DNA of 51,435 nucleotides from Alphaproteobacteria bacterium. GTDB lineage: Bacteria; Pseudomonadota; Alphaproteobacteria; UBA2966. This document shows positions 24,757-33,713 of this stretch, piece after piece; position 1 is the stretch's first letter; each line of letters starts with the position of its first letter. Location of the stretch: NCBI GenBank assembly GCA_030740435.1, contig JASLXG010000149.1:1-51435 (forward strand). The letters are read 5' to 3'. Made by a program: the position numbers and the translations under genes. The notes beneath the pieces are model-generated. The model saw only the letters and a list, made by a program, of their open reading frames with translations, was not told the origin of the DNA and did not search any database.

Positions 24757-25692
24757 ATGAGCGCCCAAAACGGAACCGACGAAAGACCCGAATTCGCCAC
24801 CATAGACGGCCGCATCGTGCCCTTTGCCGAGGCCAAGATCTCGATCATGGCGCCGGGTCTGACCTTTGCCGTCACCGTTTTCGAGGGCCTGCGCGCCTAT
24901 TGGAACGGCGAACAGGAGCAACTTTTCGTCTTCCGGCTGGCCGAGCACCTGGCGCGCTTGCAATTCTCGATGCGGGTTATCGAGATCGAGCCGCCGCCGG
25001 CCTCGGCCGATCTGGCGGCCCAGATTCTGGACCTGCTGCGGGCCAACGATTTGCGCCAGGACAGCTACGTCCGGGTGCAGACCTATGTCGACGACTGGGG
25101 CGAAATGACGGCCACCGGCCCGGTCGGCTCCTCCGTCATCTGCCGCTCCCGACCTCGCGTCGCGGGCTTCGAGACGGGCAAGCATTTCGCGGTCAGCAGT
25201 TGGCGGCGCAACGCCGATGACGCCAGCCCGCCGCGCCTCAAGGCGGCGGCGAATTATCTCAACAGCCGCCTGGCCGGGCTCGAGGCGCGGCGCGCGGGCG
25301 CCGGCGGCGCCATTATCCTCAATCGCGACGGCAGCCTCAGCGAGGGACCGGGCGGCTGCCTCTTCATGGTTCGCGCCGGCCGCCTGATCACGCCGCCGCT
25401 GACGGCCGGTATCCTGGAAAGCATCACCCGGCTGACGCTCTTGGAGTTGGCCGCCGGGCTGGGCCTCGATTGCCAGGAACGCGAGGTCGACCGCACCGAG
25501 CTTTATCTCGCCGACGAGGCCTTCTATTGCGGCACCGGACAGGAGATCGTGCCGATACTCTCGGTCGACGGCAAAAACTTGGCGGATGGTGCGCCTGGGC
25601 CACTGACACGAAAGCTCCAAACCGCCTATGACGACGTCGTGCGCGGCCGCGACGAACGCTTCCGGCACTGGCTGACGCCGGTTTACGAGTAG
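24757..25692 (+). CDS. class IV PLP aminotransferase (branched-chain aminotransferase-like)
   Basis: A 311-residue fold-type IV enzyme. The PLP lysine is K162 in PRLKAAANYLNSRLA. It also has EGLRAYW (43-49), GAIILNRDGSLSEG and the C-terminal TELYLADEAFYCGTG that binds PLP. It resembles branched-chain or D-amino-acid aminotransferases; substrate unclear. It lies 16 bp after tctA and 9 bp before hyuB, so it is part of the same operon. In this context it may convert the amino acid released by the Hyu enzymes to a 2-oxo acid. Confidence 0.88.
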   Translation: MSAQNGTDERPEFATIDGRIVPFAEAKISIMAPGLTFAVTVFEGLRAYWNGEQEQLFVFRLAEHLARLQFSMRVIEIEPPPASADLAAQILDLLRANDLRQDSYVRVQTYVDDWGEMTATGPVGSSVICRSRPRVAGFETGKHFAVSSWRRNADDASPPRLKAAANYLNSRLAGLEARRAGAGGAIILNRDGSLSEGPGGCLFMVRAGRLITPPLTAGILESITRLTLLELAAGLGLDCQEREVDRTELYLADEAFYCGTGQEIVPILSVDGKNLADGAPGPLTRKLQTAYDDVVRGRDERFRHWLTPVYE

Positions 25693-25701
25693 GCCCCGGG
25701 C

Positions 25702-27321
25702 ATGGCAACCACTCCCCTCGACCCGGTACGCCTGGGCCTGATTTGGCACCGCCTCGACGGCATTGTCGACCAGGTGGCCGAGACCTTCGTACGGGCCGCC
25801 TTTTCCGTGGTGGTGCGCGACAATTTCGACATGGCGTTCAGTCTGTTCGACGGACGCGGCCGGCAATTGACCCAATCGAAGCGCAGTATCCCGAGCTTCA
25901 TGGGCACCCTGCCCCGCACCTTGGCGGCCGTGCTCGAGCGCTTTTCGGCCGACCAACTGGCGCCTGGCGACACCATCATCAGCAACGATCCCTGGATCGG
26001 CACAGGCCACCTCAACGACATCTCGATGCTGCACCCGATCTTCAGCACCGGGCCCGGCCGGCGCCTGGTGGCCTTCGCCGCCAGCACGGCCCACAGCGTC
26101 GACATCGGCGGAGCGCCTTCGCCCAGCGCCCACGATCGATACGAGGAAGGGCTGTGCATCCCCATCTGCAAGATCGTCGAGGGCGGCCGGGAGAGCGCCA
26201 CCGTCATCGACTTCCTCAGCCAGAACCTGCGCCAGCCCGACGAGACGCTGGGCGACATCCGGGCCCAGTTCGCCGCCTACCGCGACTGCGGCGAAAAACT
26301 GCTGGCGCTGATGGAGGAAGAAGGCCTCGACAGCCTCGAGCCGGTGGCCGAAGAGATCATCGACCGTTCCGAACAAAGCATGCGCCGCGCCGTCGCCGAG
26401 CTGCCCGACGGCCGCTACCAAGACGCCTTCGAGATCGACGGTGTCGACGAAACGCTGCGCATCCAATGCGTCGTGGACATCAGCGGCGACGCCTTGGCCA
26501 TCGACTTCGCCGGCACCTCGGCCCAGGTGCGCTGGCCCATCAACAGCGTCCTCAACTACACCCAGGCCTACGCCAGCTATGCCGTCAAATGCCTGCTCGA
26601 TCCGGGCGCCCCCAACAATGGGGGCACCCTGGCCCCGATCAGTGTCAGCGCACCTCAGGGCTCGCTGCTCAACGCCACTTCGCCGGCGCCGGTCTGGGGG
26701 CGCCATCTTTCCGGCCACTACGTGCCGCCGGCCGTCTTCGGCGCCCTGGCGCCGCTGCTGCCGGACCGTATCGTGGCCGAATCGGGCTCGCCGCTGTGGA
26801 ATGTCTATTTCAGCGGCCGAGACCACCACGACCAGGCCTTCGTCAAGATGTTCTTCATGAACGGCGGTCACGGCGCCCGGGCCAGCGGTGACGGTCCGGG
26901 ATGTTTGAGCTTCCCCAGCAACGTCTCCAACCAGCCCATCGAGGCCTTCGAGCACCAGGTGCCGCTGCTGGTGACGGAAAAGTGCCTGGTGCCCGACACG
27001 GGCGGTGCCGGGCGTTGGCGCGGCGGCAACGCCCAACGCATCGGATTCCGCTCGCGCTCCGAGCACCCCGTGACCATGACCATCCGCCACGAACGAACGC
27101 GCTTTCCGCCGCGCGGCCTGCTGGGCGGCAAGGTCGGCAGCGCCGGCCGGGATCTGGTCAATGGCCAGACCATCCCAGCCAAATCGCGCACGGAGCTGCA
27201 GTTGGGCGACGAGGTGACGTTTCAGACGCCGGGCGGCGGCGGGCTTTTTGCCCCCGCCGAACGCGCCGCTGAAGACATCGCCGCTGACATCGAGAGCGGC
27301 CTGGTGAGTGCGGAGCCATGA
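25702..27321 (+). CDS. hydantoinase B/oxoprolinase family protein (HyuB)
   Basis: The 539-residue B subunit of the N-methylhydantoinase/5-oxoprolinase/acetone-carboxylase family. The family core is SNDPWIGTGHLND from residue 94; also NNGG, GDGPGCLSF and the C-terminal TPGGGGL. With HyuA it uses ATP to open a cyclic amide or carboxylate-linked substrate; the substrate is not predictable. Overlaps hyuA by 4 bp (ATGA). Start ATG at 25702 follows the aminotransferase by 9 bp. Confidence 0.9.
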   Translation: MATTPLDPVRLGLIWHRLDGIVDQVAETFVRAAFSVVVRDNFDMAFSLFDGRGRQLTQSKRSIPSFMGTLPRTLAAVLERFSADQLAPGDTIISNDPWIGTGHLNDISMLHPIFSTGPGRRLVAFAASTAHSVDIGGAPSPSAHDRYEEGLCIPICKIVEGGRESATVIDFLSQNLRQPDETLGDIRAQFAAYRDCGEKLLALMEEEGLDSLEPVAEEIIDRSEQSMRRAVAELPDGRYQDAFEIDGVDETLRIQCVVDISGDALAIDFAGTSAQVRWPINSVLNYTQAYASYAVKCLLDPGAPNNGGTLAPISVSAPQGSLLNATSPAPVWGRHLSGHYVPPAVFGALAPLLPDRIVAESGSPLWNVYFSGRDHHDQAFVKMFFMNGGHGARASGDGPGCLSFPSNVSNQPIEAFEHQVPLLVTEKCLVPDTGGAGRWRGGNAQRIGFRSRSEHPVTMTIRHERTRFPPRGLLGGKVGSAGRDLVNGQTIPAKSRTELQLGDEVTFQTPGGGGLFAPAERAAEDIAADIESGLVSAEP

Positions 27322-29414
27322 CCGCGAGCGCCTCCTGGCGGCTGGGCGTCGACATCGGCGGCACCTTCACCGACGTCGTGCTGTGGCAGGAAGGTGGCGA
27401 CCGTCTGATTCAGAAAAAACTGCTGACCACGCCGGATGATCCCTCGCGGGCGGTGCTCGAAGGCGTCGAGCAAGCCTTGGCCGATGCCGGCATCGGCGGT
27501 GGGCAACTGAACTCGGTGATCCACGGCACCACCCTGGTGGCCAACGCCCTGATCGAACGCAAGGGCGTGAAGACGGCGCTGATCACCACGCGGGGCTTTC
27601 GCGACGTGCTGGAGATCGGCCGCGAGTGGCGCTACGATCTTTTCGATCTCCATATCGAAATGCCGCCACCACTGGTGCCGCGGCCTCTGCGCTTCGAGCT
27701 CAACGAACGCATCGACGCCGCAGGGCGGATCCTGGTGCCCTGCGACCAGCACGAAGTGGGCCGCATCATCGCAACGCTGCGCCAGGCCGGGGTGCGTTCG
27801 GTCGCGGTCTGCCTGCTGCACGCCTACCTCAACCCCGAGCACGAACGCGCGCTCGGCGGGAGGCTCAGGGCCGAGCTGCCCGGGGTATCGGTGTCGCTCT
27901 CGTCGGACGTCAGTCCCGAGCTCGGCGAATACGAACGCAGCTCGACGACGGCGGCCAATGCCTACGTCCATCCCCTCTTCGAGCACTACGTCGAGCGCCT
28001 GGTCGGCGCCTTGGGTGCGCTGGGTTACCGCCGCGACCTGCTGTTGGTGCTCTCCGACGGCCGCTGCGTGGCCGCCGAGGTGGCCCGACGCTACCCCGTC
28101 CGCCTGGTACAATCGGGACCGGCCGCGGGGGCCGAGGCGGCGCGCCTCTTTGGCGAGCTTTCGGCAACCCCCGACGTGCTCTGCTTCGACATGGGCGGCA
28201 CCACGGCCAAGGCCTGCCTGATCAAGGACGGCCGGCCCGAACGCACGACGGAATTCGAGGTGGCCCGCGAAACCCGCTTCGCCGCGGGCAGCGGGCTGCC
28301 CTTGCAGATCCCCGCCATCGACATGATCGAGATCGGTGCCGGCGGCGGCTCCATCGCGCGGCTCGACGAACGCGGGCTGCTGCAGGTGGGGCCGGAGAGC
28401 GCCGGGGCCGATCCGGGACCGGTGTGCTACGGCCAGGGCAACCTCCGTCCCACGGTGACGGACTGCGATCTCCTGCTGGGCTACCTGGACGAAGCCTCGT
28501 TCCTGGGCGGGCGCATGGCGCTGGACCGGGCGGCGGCCGAAAGGGCGGTGGCCGAGCACCTGGCCCAGCCGCTGGGCATCGACATCTCCGAGGCGGCCTG
28601 GGGCGTGCATGAGACGGTAACCGCCAACATGGCCCAGGCCGCCACCATCCACGCCATCGAGCGCGGCCTCGACACCAGCCGCTTCAGCATGCTGCCGATC
28701 GGCGGGGCGGGACCGCTGCACGCCTGCGCCATGGCCCGCAAGATGGCCATCACCAAGCTCATCTCGCCCCCCGGGGCCGGCGTCGCCTCGGCCATCGGCA
28801 TGCTGGCCTCGGCCATTTCCTTCGAGATCTCGCGGGCCGCCCCGGCGGTGCTGGCGGCGTTGGATTTCCCCCGGCTGCAGGCATTGCTCGACGACATGAA
28901 CACCGGGGCCTCGGCCCTGGTGGCCGGCGCCGGCGTCGCCGCGGCAGAAGTGACTCGGCACTTCAGCGCCATGATGCGCTACGTCGGCCAGGGCTACGAG
29001 ATCGAAACGCCGGTGACGGCCGATATGGTGGCGGGCGGCGATCGGCAGGCGCTGCTGGCGGCCTTTACGGCGGCCTATGATCGGCGCTACGGGCGCAGCG
29101 AGAAGATGCCGGTCGAGGTGCTGTCGTGGCGGCTGGTGGTCAGCGGACCGGACTCGCCACTGGCCCAGGCCCTGGCCCGGAAGCCGGCGGCGGCGGCGGC
29201 TGCTGCTGCTCCCGAAGCCGACGGCCGGCGCCCGGTCTGGTTCGGCCGGGGTTTCGTCGAGACGCCTGTCTATCAGCGTCGGCGGCTCGCGGCGGGGGTG
29301 CGGTTGGCCGGGCCGGCCATCGTCGAAGAGGTCGAATCGACCGTCGTCGTGCCGCCCGATTTTGCCCTCGCCGTCGATGCCGCCGCCAACCTGATCCTGA
29401 CGGCTCCGCCGTGA
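27318..29414 (+). CDS. hydantoinase A/oxoprolinase family protein (HyuA)
   Basis: The 698-residue A subunit: N-terminal actin-like ATPase phosphate loop VDIGGTFTDVVLW (11-23), a second nucleotide loop around Asp291 (CFDMGGTTAKA), EIGAGGGSIA and the late VRWQGYEIE-like GQGYEIET region. It activates the cyclic substrate by phosphorylation for HyuB. The pair's reaction is ATP-dependent ring opening in known N-methylhydantoinases and 5-oxoprolinases. The gene overlaps HyuB by 4 bp and the ThDP gene by 4 bp (GTGA). Confidence 0.9.
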   Translation: MTASASWRLGVDIGGTFTDVVLWQEGGDRLIQKKLLTTPDDPSRAVLEGVEQALADAGIGGGQLNSVIHGTTLVANALIERKGVKTALITTRGFRDVLEIGREWRYDLFDLHIEMPPPLVPRPLRFELNERIDAAGRILVPCDQHEVGRIIATLRQAGVRSVAVCLLHAYLNPEHERALGGRLRAELPGVSVSLSSDVSPELGEYERSSTTAANAYVHPLFEHYVERLVGALGALGYRRDLLLVLSDGRCVAAEVARRYPVRLVQSGPAAGAEAARLFGELSATPDVLCFDMGGTTAKACLIKDGRPERTTEFEVARETRFAAGSGLPLQIPAIDMIEIGAGGGSIARLDERGLLQVGPESAGADPGPVCYGQGNLRPTVTDCDLLLGYLDEASFLGGRMALDRAAAERAVAEHLAQPLGIDISEAAWGVHETVTANMAQAATIHAIERGLDTSRFSMLPIGGAGPLHACAMARKMAITKLISPPGAGVASAIGMLASAISFEISRAAPAVLAALDFPRLQALLDDMNTGASALVAGAGVAAAEVTRHFSAMMRYVGQGYEIETPVTADMVAGGDRQALLAAFTAAYDRRYGRSEKMPVEVLSWRLVVSGPDSPLAQALARKPAAAAAAAAPEADGRRPVWFGRGFVETPVYQRRRLAAGVRLAGPAIVEEVESTVVVPPDFALAVDAAANLILTAPP

Positions 29415-30994
29415 CGCTGCCGGCCGGGCAATTCGTCGAATGGCTGGCGGCGCGCCTGGCCCGGGCCGGTCTGACACGCGGCTTCGGCGTACCCGGCGGC
29501 GGCAGCAGCCTCGATCTCATGGCGGCGCTCAGGCACCAGGGCGTCGCCACCGTCGTCACGGCGCGCGAAGACGCCGCGGTGATGATGGCCGGGGTAACGG
29601 GGGCCCTGGCCGGCACACCAGGCCTGGCCTTCACGACCAAGGGGCCGGGGCTGGCCGCGGCTGCCAACGGCCTGGCCTCGGCCGCCCTCGATCGCCTGCC
29701 GGCGCTGCTGGTGACCGAGGCCTTCGAGGCCGCCGAGCTGGGCTTCCTCAGCCATCAGGTCTTCGACCAGGCCGAGCTGGTGGCGCCGCTGCTGCGCGTC
29801 GGCGGGGCCGAGGTTCTGGCCCCCGATGAAGCCTGCGTCGAGACCTGGATCGCGTCGAGCGGCCGGCCGCCGCGGCGGCCGGCGGTGGTCTTCCCCGGCG
29901 CCGCGGCGCCCGAGCGGACAGCCAGCCCGGAGCCGCCCGCAGCCGGCGATCAAGAGCGGGCCGCGGCCCTGCTCGCCGCCAGCCGCCGGCCGGTGGTCAT
30001 CGTCGGTCTGGAGGCCACCTGCGCCGCCACCGCGGCCGCCTTGCGCCCCTTCGTCGAGCGGCTCGGCGCGCCCACCCTGGTCAGCTACATGGCCAAGGGT
30101 TGCCTGCCCGATGGGCACCCGCTTTACGCCGGCATCTTCACCGGCGGCGCCGTCGAAAGGCCTTGCGTCGGCGAGGCCGACCTGATCGTTCTGGTCGGCC
30201 TCGACCCCATCGAGCTGATCCGCCAGCCCTGGGCCTACCAGGCACCGGTGTTGGATCTCTGCGAGGCCGCCCATGAGCCCCACTATGTGGTGCCCGAAGT
30301 GCGGCTGACCGGTCCGCTTGACGAGAGCCTGGAAGCAATGACCGCCGGGGCGCGGCAAAGTTCCTGGACGGCGATCGAGATCGCCGGCCATCGCCAGCAC
30401 TATCTGCGGGGCATGGAAATCGCCGCGGGCGGCGGCCTGAACGCCGTCGAGGTGGTCAAGGCAGCGGCCCGGGCCTTCGGCGCCAAAGCGCGGCTGGCGG
30501 TCGATGCCGGGGCCCACATGTTCTCGGCTTGCGCCTTCTGGAACTCGGCCCAGCCTCTGGACCTGCTCATCTCCAACGGCCTCGCCAGCATGGGGTTTGC
30601 TGTGCCCGCGGCCATCGCGGCGGCGCTATATGATCCCGAACGCGGCGCCCTGGCGATCACCGGCGACGGCGGCTTGATGATGTGCCTGGGCGAGCTAAAA
30701 ACGGCGGCCGAGACCGGCGCCCGGATCTGCGTCGTAGTTTGCAACGACGGCCGGCTCTCGCTGATCGACATCAAGCGCGCCGGGCGCCAACTACCCGATC
30801 TCGGCCTGACCTGGCAGCCCCCCGACTTCGCCGCCGTGGCGCGCGGCTTCGGCCTGGCCGCCTGGCGCGTCGAGCAGAGCGCCGACCTGGCCTCGGCCTT
30901 CACGGCAGCCGCCGTGCACGAGGGGCCTTCACTGATCGACGTCCGCCTCGACCCCAGCGGCTACCCCGACCAGTTGCGGGCCCTCAGGGGCTAG
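29411..30994 (+). CDS. thiamine diphosphate-dependent decarboxylase-like enzyme
   Basis: A 527-residue ThDP enzyme of the acetolactate synthase/benzoylformate decarboxylase family. PYR domain 1-165 with catalytic Glu53 (AREDAAVMMA); middle domain about 180-330; PP domain with ThDP-binding GDG 418-420 and Asn445 (CNDGRL). Glu53 fits a 2-oxo-acid decarboxylase or a carboligase; substrate unknown. The start is GTG at 29411, overlapping the hyuA stop by 4 bp. This is the last gene of the island, ending 33 bp before convergent ppdK. Confidence 0.88.
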   Translation: MTLPAGQFVEWLAARLARAGLTRGFGVPGGGSSLDLMAALRHQGVATVVTAREDAAVMMAGVTGALAGTPGLAFTTKGPGLAAAANGLASAALDRLPALLVTEAFEAAELGFLSHQVFDQAELVAPLLRVGGAEVLAPDEACVETWIASSGRPPRRPAVVFPGAAAPERTASPEPPAAGDQERAAALLAASRRPVVIVGLEATCAATAAALRPFVERLGAPTLVSYMAKGCLPDGHPLYAGIFTGGAVERPCVGEADLIVLVGLDPIELIRQPWAYQAPVLDLCEAAHEPHYVVPEVRLTGPLDESLEAMTAGARQSSWTAIEIAGHRQHYLRGMEIAAGGGLNAVEVVKAAARAFGAKARLAVDAGAHMFSACAFWNSAQPLDLLISNGLASMGFAVPAAIAAALYDPERGALAITGDGGLMMCLGELKTAAETGARICVVVCNDGRLSLIDIKRAGRQLPDLGLTWQPPDFAAVARGFGLAAWRVEQSADLASAFTAAAVHEGPSLIDVRLDPSGYPDQLRALRG

Positions 30995-30995
30995 A

Positions 30996-31019
30996 GTTTC
31001 GGGGACAGGGACCCTTTCG
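30996..31019 (+). repeat. dispersed repeat, copy 2
   Basis: GTTTCGGGGACAGGGACCCTT (and onward) lies between the convergent stops of the ThDP gene and ppdK. It is one base different in its core from copies at 20539 and 37535. Confidence 0.6.
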
Positions 31020-31026
31020 CGACGCC

Positions 31027-33705
31027 TCAGTCGCCGTCGGGACCGGCCGTGCCGATGGCGGCCTGGGCCGCGGCCAGGCGGGCGATGGGGACACGGTAGG
31101 GCGAGCACGAGACGTAGTCCAGTCCGGCCCGGTGGCAAAAGGCGATGGAGGCGGGATCGCCGCCGTGTTCGCCGCAGATGCCGAGCTTGAGGTCGGGCCG
31201 GGCGCCGCGGCCCCGCGCCGCGGCGATGGTCACCAGCTCGCCGACGCCGTCCTGGTCGAGGCTGACGAAGGGATCCGTGGCGATCACGCCCTGGGCCAGG
31301 TAATGCTCCAGGAAATGGGCCGAATCGTCGCGGCTGATGCCGAACGTGGTCTGCGTCAGGTCGTTGGTGCCGAAGCTGAAGAACTCCGCCGTACTCGCGA
31401 TCTCGGCTGCCCTCAGGGCCGCCCGCGGCAGCTCGATCATGGTGCCCACCAGGTAGGTCGGGCGCTGGCCCCGGGCCGCTGCCACGTCCTCGGCGACGGC
31501 GTCGATCTCGGCCTTGAGGAATTCGAACTCGCGGCGGCTGGCGACCAGCGGGATCATCACCTCGGCGTTCACCGGCCGGTCCAGCTCGGCGCCGACCTCG
31601 AGTGCCGCCTCGAAAATGGCGCGGGCCTGCATGCGGTAGATCTCGGGGTATGAGATACCCAGGCGGCAGCCGCGGTGGCCGAGCATGGGATTGCTCTCCT
31701 CGAGCCGCAGCACGCGCTGGCGCAAATGCTCGAGCGTCACCCCGGCGGCCTCGGCGACGGCTGCCTTCTCCTCGTCGGTGTGCGGCAGGAACTCGTGCAG
31801 CGGCGGATCCAGCAAACGCACCGTGACCGGCAGACCGGCCATGATGCGGAAAATCTCGACAAAATCCTGGCGCTGCATGGGCAACAGCTTGTCCAGCGCC
31901 ACTTGGCGCCCGGCCTCGTCCTCGGCCACGATCATCTCGCGCATGGCGACGATGCGCTCGGCCTCGAAGAACATGTGCTCGGTGCGACAGAGCCCGATGC
32001 CCTGGGCGCCGAACTCGCGCGCCGTGCGGGCATCGGCGGGCGTGTCGGCATTGCAGCGCACCTCCAGCCGGCGCACCTCGTCGGCCCATTCCATGAGGCG
32101 GTCGAAGCTGCCGCTGAGCTCGGGTTGCACCGTCGGCACACGGCCCAACATGACCTCGCCCGAGCTGCCGTCGATGGTGATGACATCACCCTTGGCCACC
32201 GTGTGGTCGCCGGCGCTCAGCGTCTGGGCCACGTAATCGACCCGGATCAGCCCGGCCCCGGAGACGCAAGCGCGGCCCATGCCCCGGGCCACCACGGCGG
32301 CGTGGCTGGTCATGCCGCCGCGCGTGGTCAGAATGCCGCGGGCGGCGTGCATGCCGTGGATGTCCTCGGGGCTGGTCTCGATGCGCACCAGGATGACGTC
32401 CTCGCCATCAGCCGCCCGGGCCTCGGCCTCGTCGGCGCTGAACACAACCTGGCCCGAGGCGGCACCGGGCGAGGCCGGCAGGCCCTTGGCCAGCACCTCA
32501 CGCTCGGCCTCGGGGTCGAGCGTGGGGTGCAGCAGCTGGTCGAGCGAGGCCGGCTCGACCCGGGCCAGCGCTTGCGCCTGGCCGATCAGGCCTTCCTCGG
32601 CCATGTCGACGGCGATCTTCAGGGCGGCCGCGGCGGTGCGCTTGCCGCTGCGGGTCTGCAACATCCACAGCCGGCCGCGCTGCACCGTGAACTCGATGTC
32701 CTGCATGTCGCGGTAGTGGGCCTCGAGGGAGCGGTAGACCTCGACCAGTTCGGCGAAGACCTCGGGCATGGCTTCTTCCATCGAGGCCAGGCGCGAGCCC
32801 TCGGCCTCTCGCGCCTCCATGGTCAGGGGCTGCGGTGTGCGGCTGCCGGCGACCACGTCCTCGCCCTGGGCGTTGAGCAGGAACTCGCCGAAAAAACGCT
32901 TGTCGCCGGTCGAGGGATCGCGGGTGAAGGCGACGCCGGTGGCGCAGTCCTCGCCCATGTTGCCGAACACCATGGCCTGGACGTTGACCGCGGTACCCCA
33001 GGATTGGGGGATGTCGTTGAGCTTGCGGTAGGTCACCGCACGGCGGTTCATCCAGGAGCCGAAGACGGCATCGATGGCGCCCCAGAGCTGCAGCGTAGGG
33101 TCCTGGGGGAAGTCGGCGCCGGTGTCCTGGCGGACCTGGCGCTTGAAGATCTCGACGATGGTGCGCCAGTCCTCGGCGGTGAGCTCGGTATCCAGGGTCA
33201 GGCCACGGCCGGTCTTGTGGGTTTCCAGCAGCTCCTCGAACTGGAAGGCATCGGCGCCAAGCACCACGGCGGCATACATCTGGATGAAACGGCGGTAGGA
33301 ATCGTAGGCGAAGCGAACGTCGCCGCTGGCCGCCGCCAGGCCCTCGACGGTGGCATCGTTGAGGCCCAGGTTGAGCACAGTGTCCATCATACCCGGCATC
33401 GAGGCCCGGGCGCCCGAACGCACCGAGACCAGAAGCGGCTTCTCGGCCTCGCCGAAACGGGCACCGACGCTGGCCTCGATATGACGGATGCCGGCCCTTA
33501 CCTGGTCCTCGAGATCATCCGGGTAGTGGCGCTCGGCGTCGTAGAAGGCACGGCAGAGCTCGGTGGTGATGGTGAAACCGGGCGGCACCGGCAGCCCCAA
33601 CCCGGCCATCTCGGCCAGATTGGCACCCTTGCCACCGAGCAGATCACGCATTTCGGCACCGCCCTCGGTGGCTTCGTTGCCGAACGTGTAGACCCACTTG
33701 CTCAT
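31027..33705 (-). CDS. ppdK: pyruvate, phosphate dikinase
   Basis: Interconverts pyruvate + ATP + Pi with PEP + AMP + PPi. At 892 residues it is full length: N-terminal ATP-grasp (GGKGANLAEMAGLGLPVPPG), phosphohistidine His468 in GGMTSHAAVVARGMG, and C-terminal PEP/pyruvate barrel with FGTNDLTQTTFG and CGEHGGDP and the catalytic Cys-containing DYVSCSPYRVPIARLA. Start ATG at 33705 has a good family N-terminus. It is 8 bp after glyS, so it is co-transcribed with the glycyl-tRNA synthetase genes. Confidence 0.97.
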   Translation of the reverse strand: MSKWVYTFGNEATEGGAEMRDLLGGKGANLAEMAGLGLPVPPGFTITTELCRAFYDAERHYPDDLEDQVRAGIRHIEASVGARFGEAEKPLLVSVRSGARASMPGMMDTVLNLGLNDATVEGLAAASGDVRFAYDSYRRFIQMYAAVVLGADAFQFEELLETHKTGRGLTLDTELTAEDWRTIVEIFKRQVRQDTGADFPQDPTLQLWGAIDAVFGSWMNRRAVTYRKLNDIPQSWGTAVNVQAMVFGNMGEDCATGVAFTRDPSTGDKRFFGEFLLNAQGEDVVAGSRTPQPLTMEAREAEGSRLASMEEAMPEVFAELVEVYRSLEAHYRDMQDIEFTVQRGRLWMLQTRSGKRTAAAALKIAVDMAEEGLIGQAQALARVEPASLDQLLHPTLDPEAEREVLAKGLPASPGAASGQVVFSADEAEARAADGEDVILVRIETSPEDIHGMHAARGILTTRGGMTSHAAVVARGMGRACVSGAGLIRVDYVAQTLSAGDHTVAKGDVITIDGSSGEVMLGRVPTVQPELSGSFDRLMEWADEVRRLEVRCNADTPADARTAREFGAQGIGLCRTEHMFFEAERIVAMREMIVAEDEAGRQVALDKLLPMQRQDFVEIFRIMAGLPVTVRLLDPPLHEFLPHTDEEKAAVAEAAGVTLEHLRQRVLRLEESNPMLGHRGCRLGISYPEIYRMQARAIFEAALEVGAELDRPVNAEVMIPLVASRREFEFLKAEIDAVAEDVAAARGQRPTYLVGTMIELPRAALRAAEIASTAEFFSFGTNDLTQTTFGISRDDSAHFLEHYLAQGVIATDPFVSLDQDGVGELVTIAAARGRGARPDLKLGICGEHGGDPASIAFCHRAGLDYVSCSPYRVPIARLAAAQAAIGTAGPDGD

Positions 33706-33713
33706 GACGCTAC

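Noticed and set aside
24628-27090. 820-residue minus-strand frame antisense to the aminotransferase and HyuB
   Set aside because: No motif; it spans two clear plus-strand genes and starts or ends inside them.
30996-31019. Possible terminator between the ThDP gene and ppdK
   Set aside because: There is no stem-loop with T run; the bases are a copy of the dispersed repeat instead.
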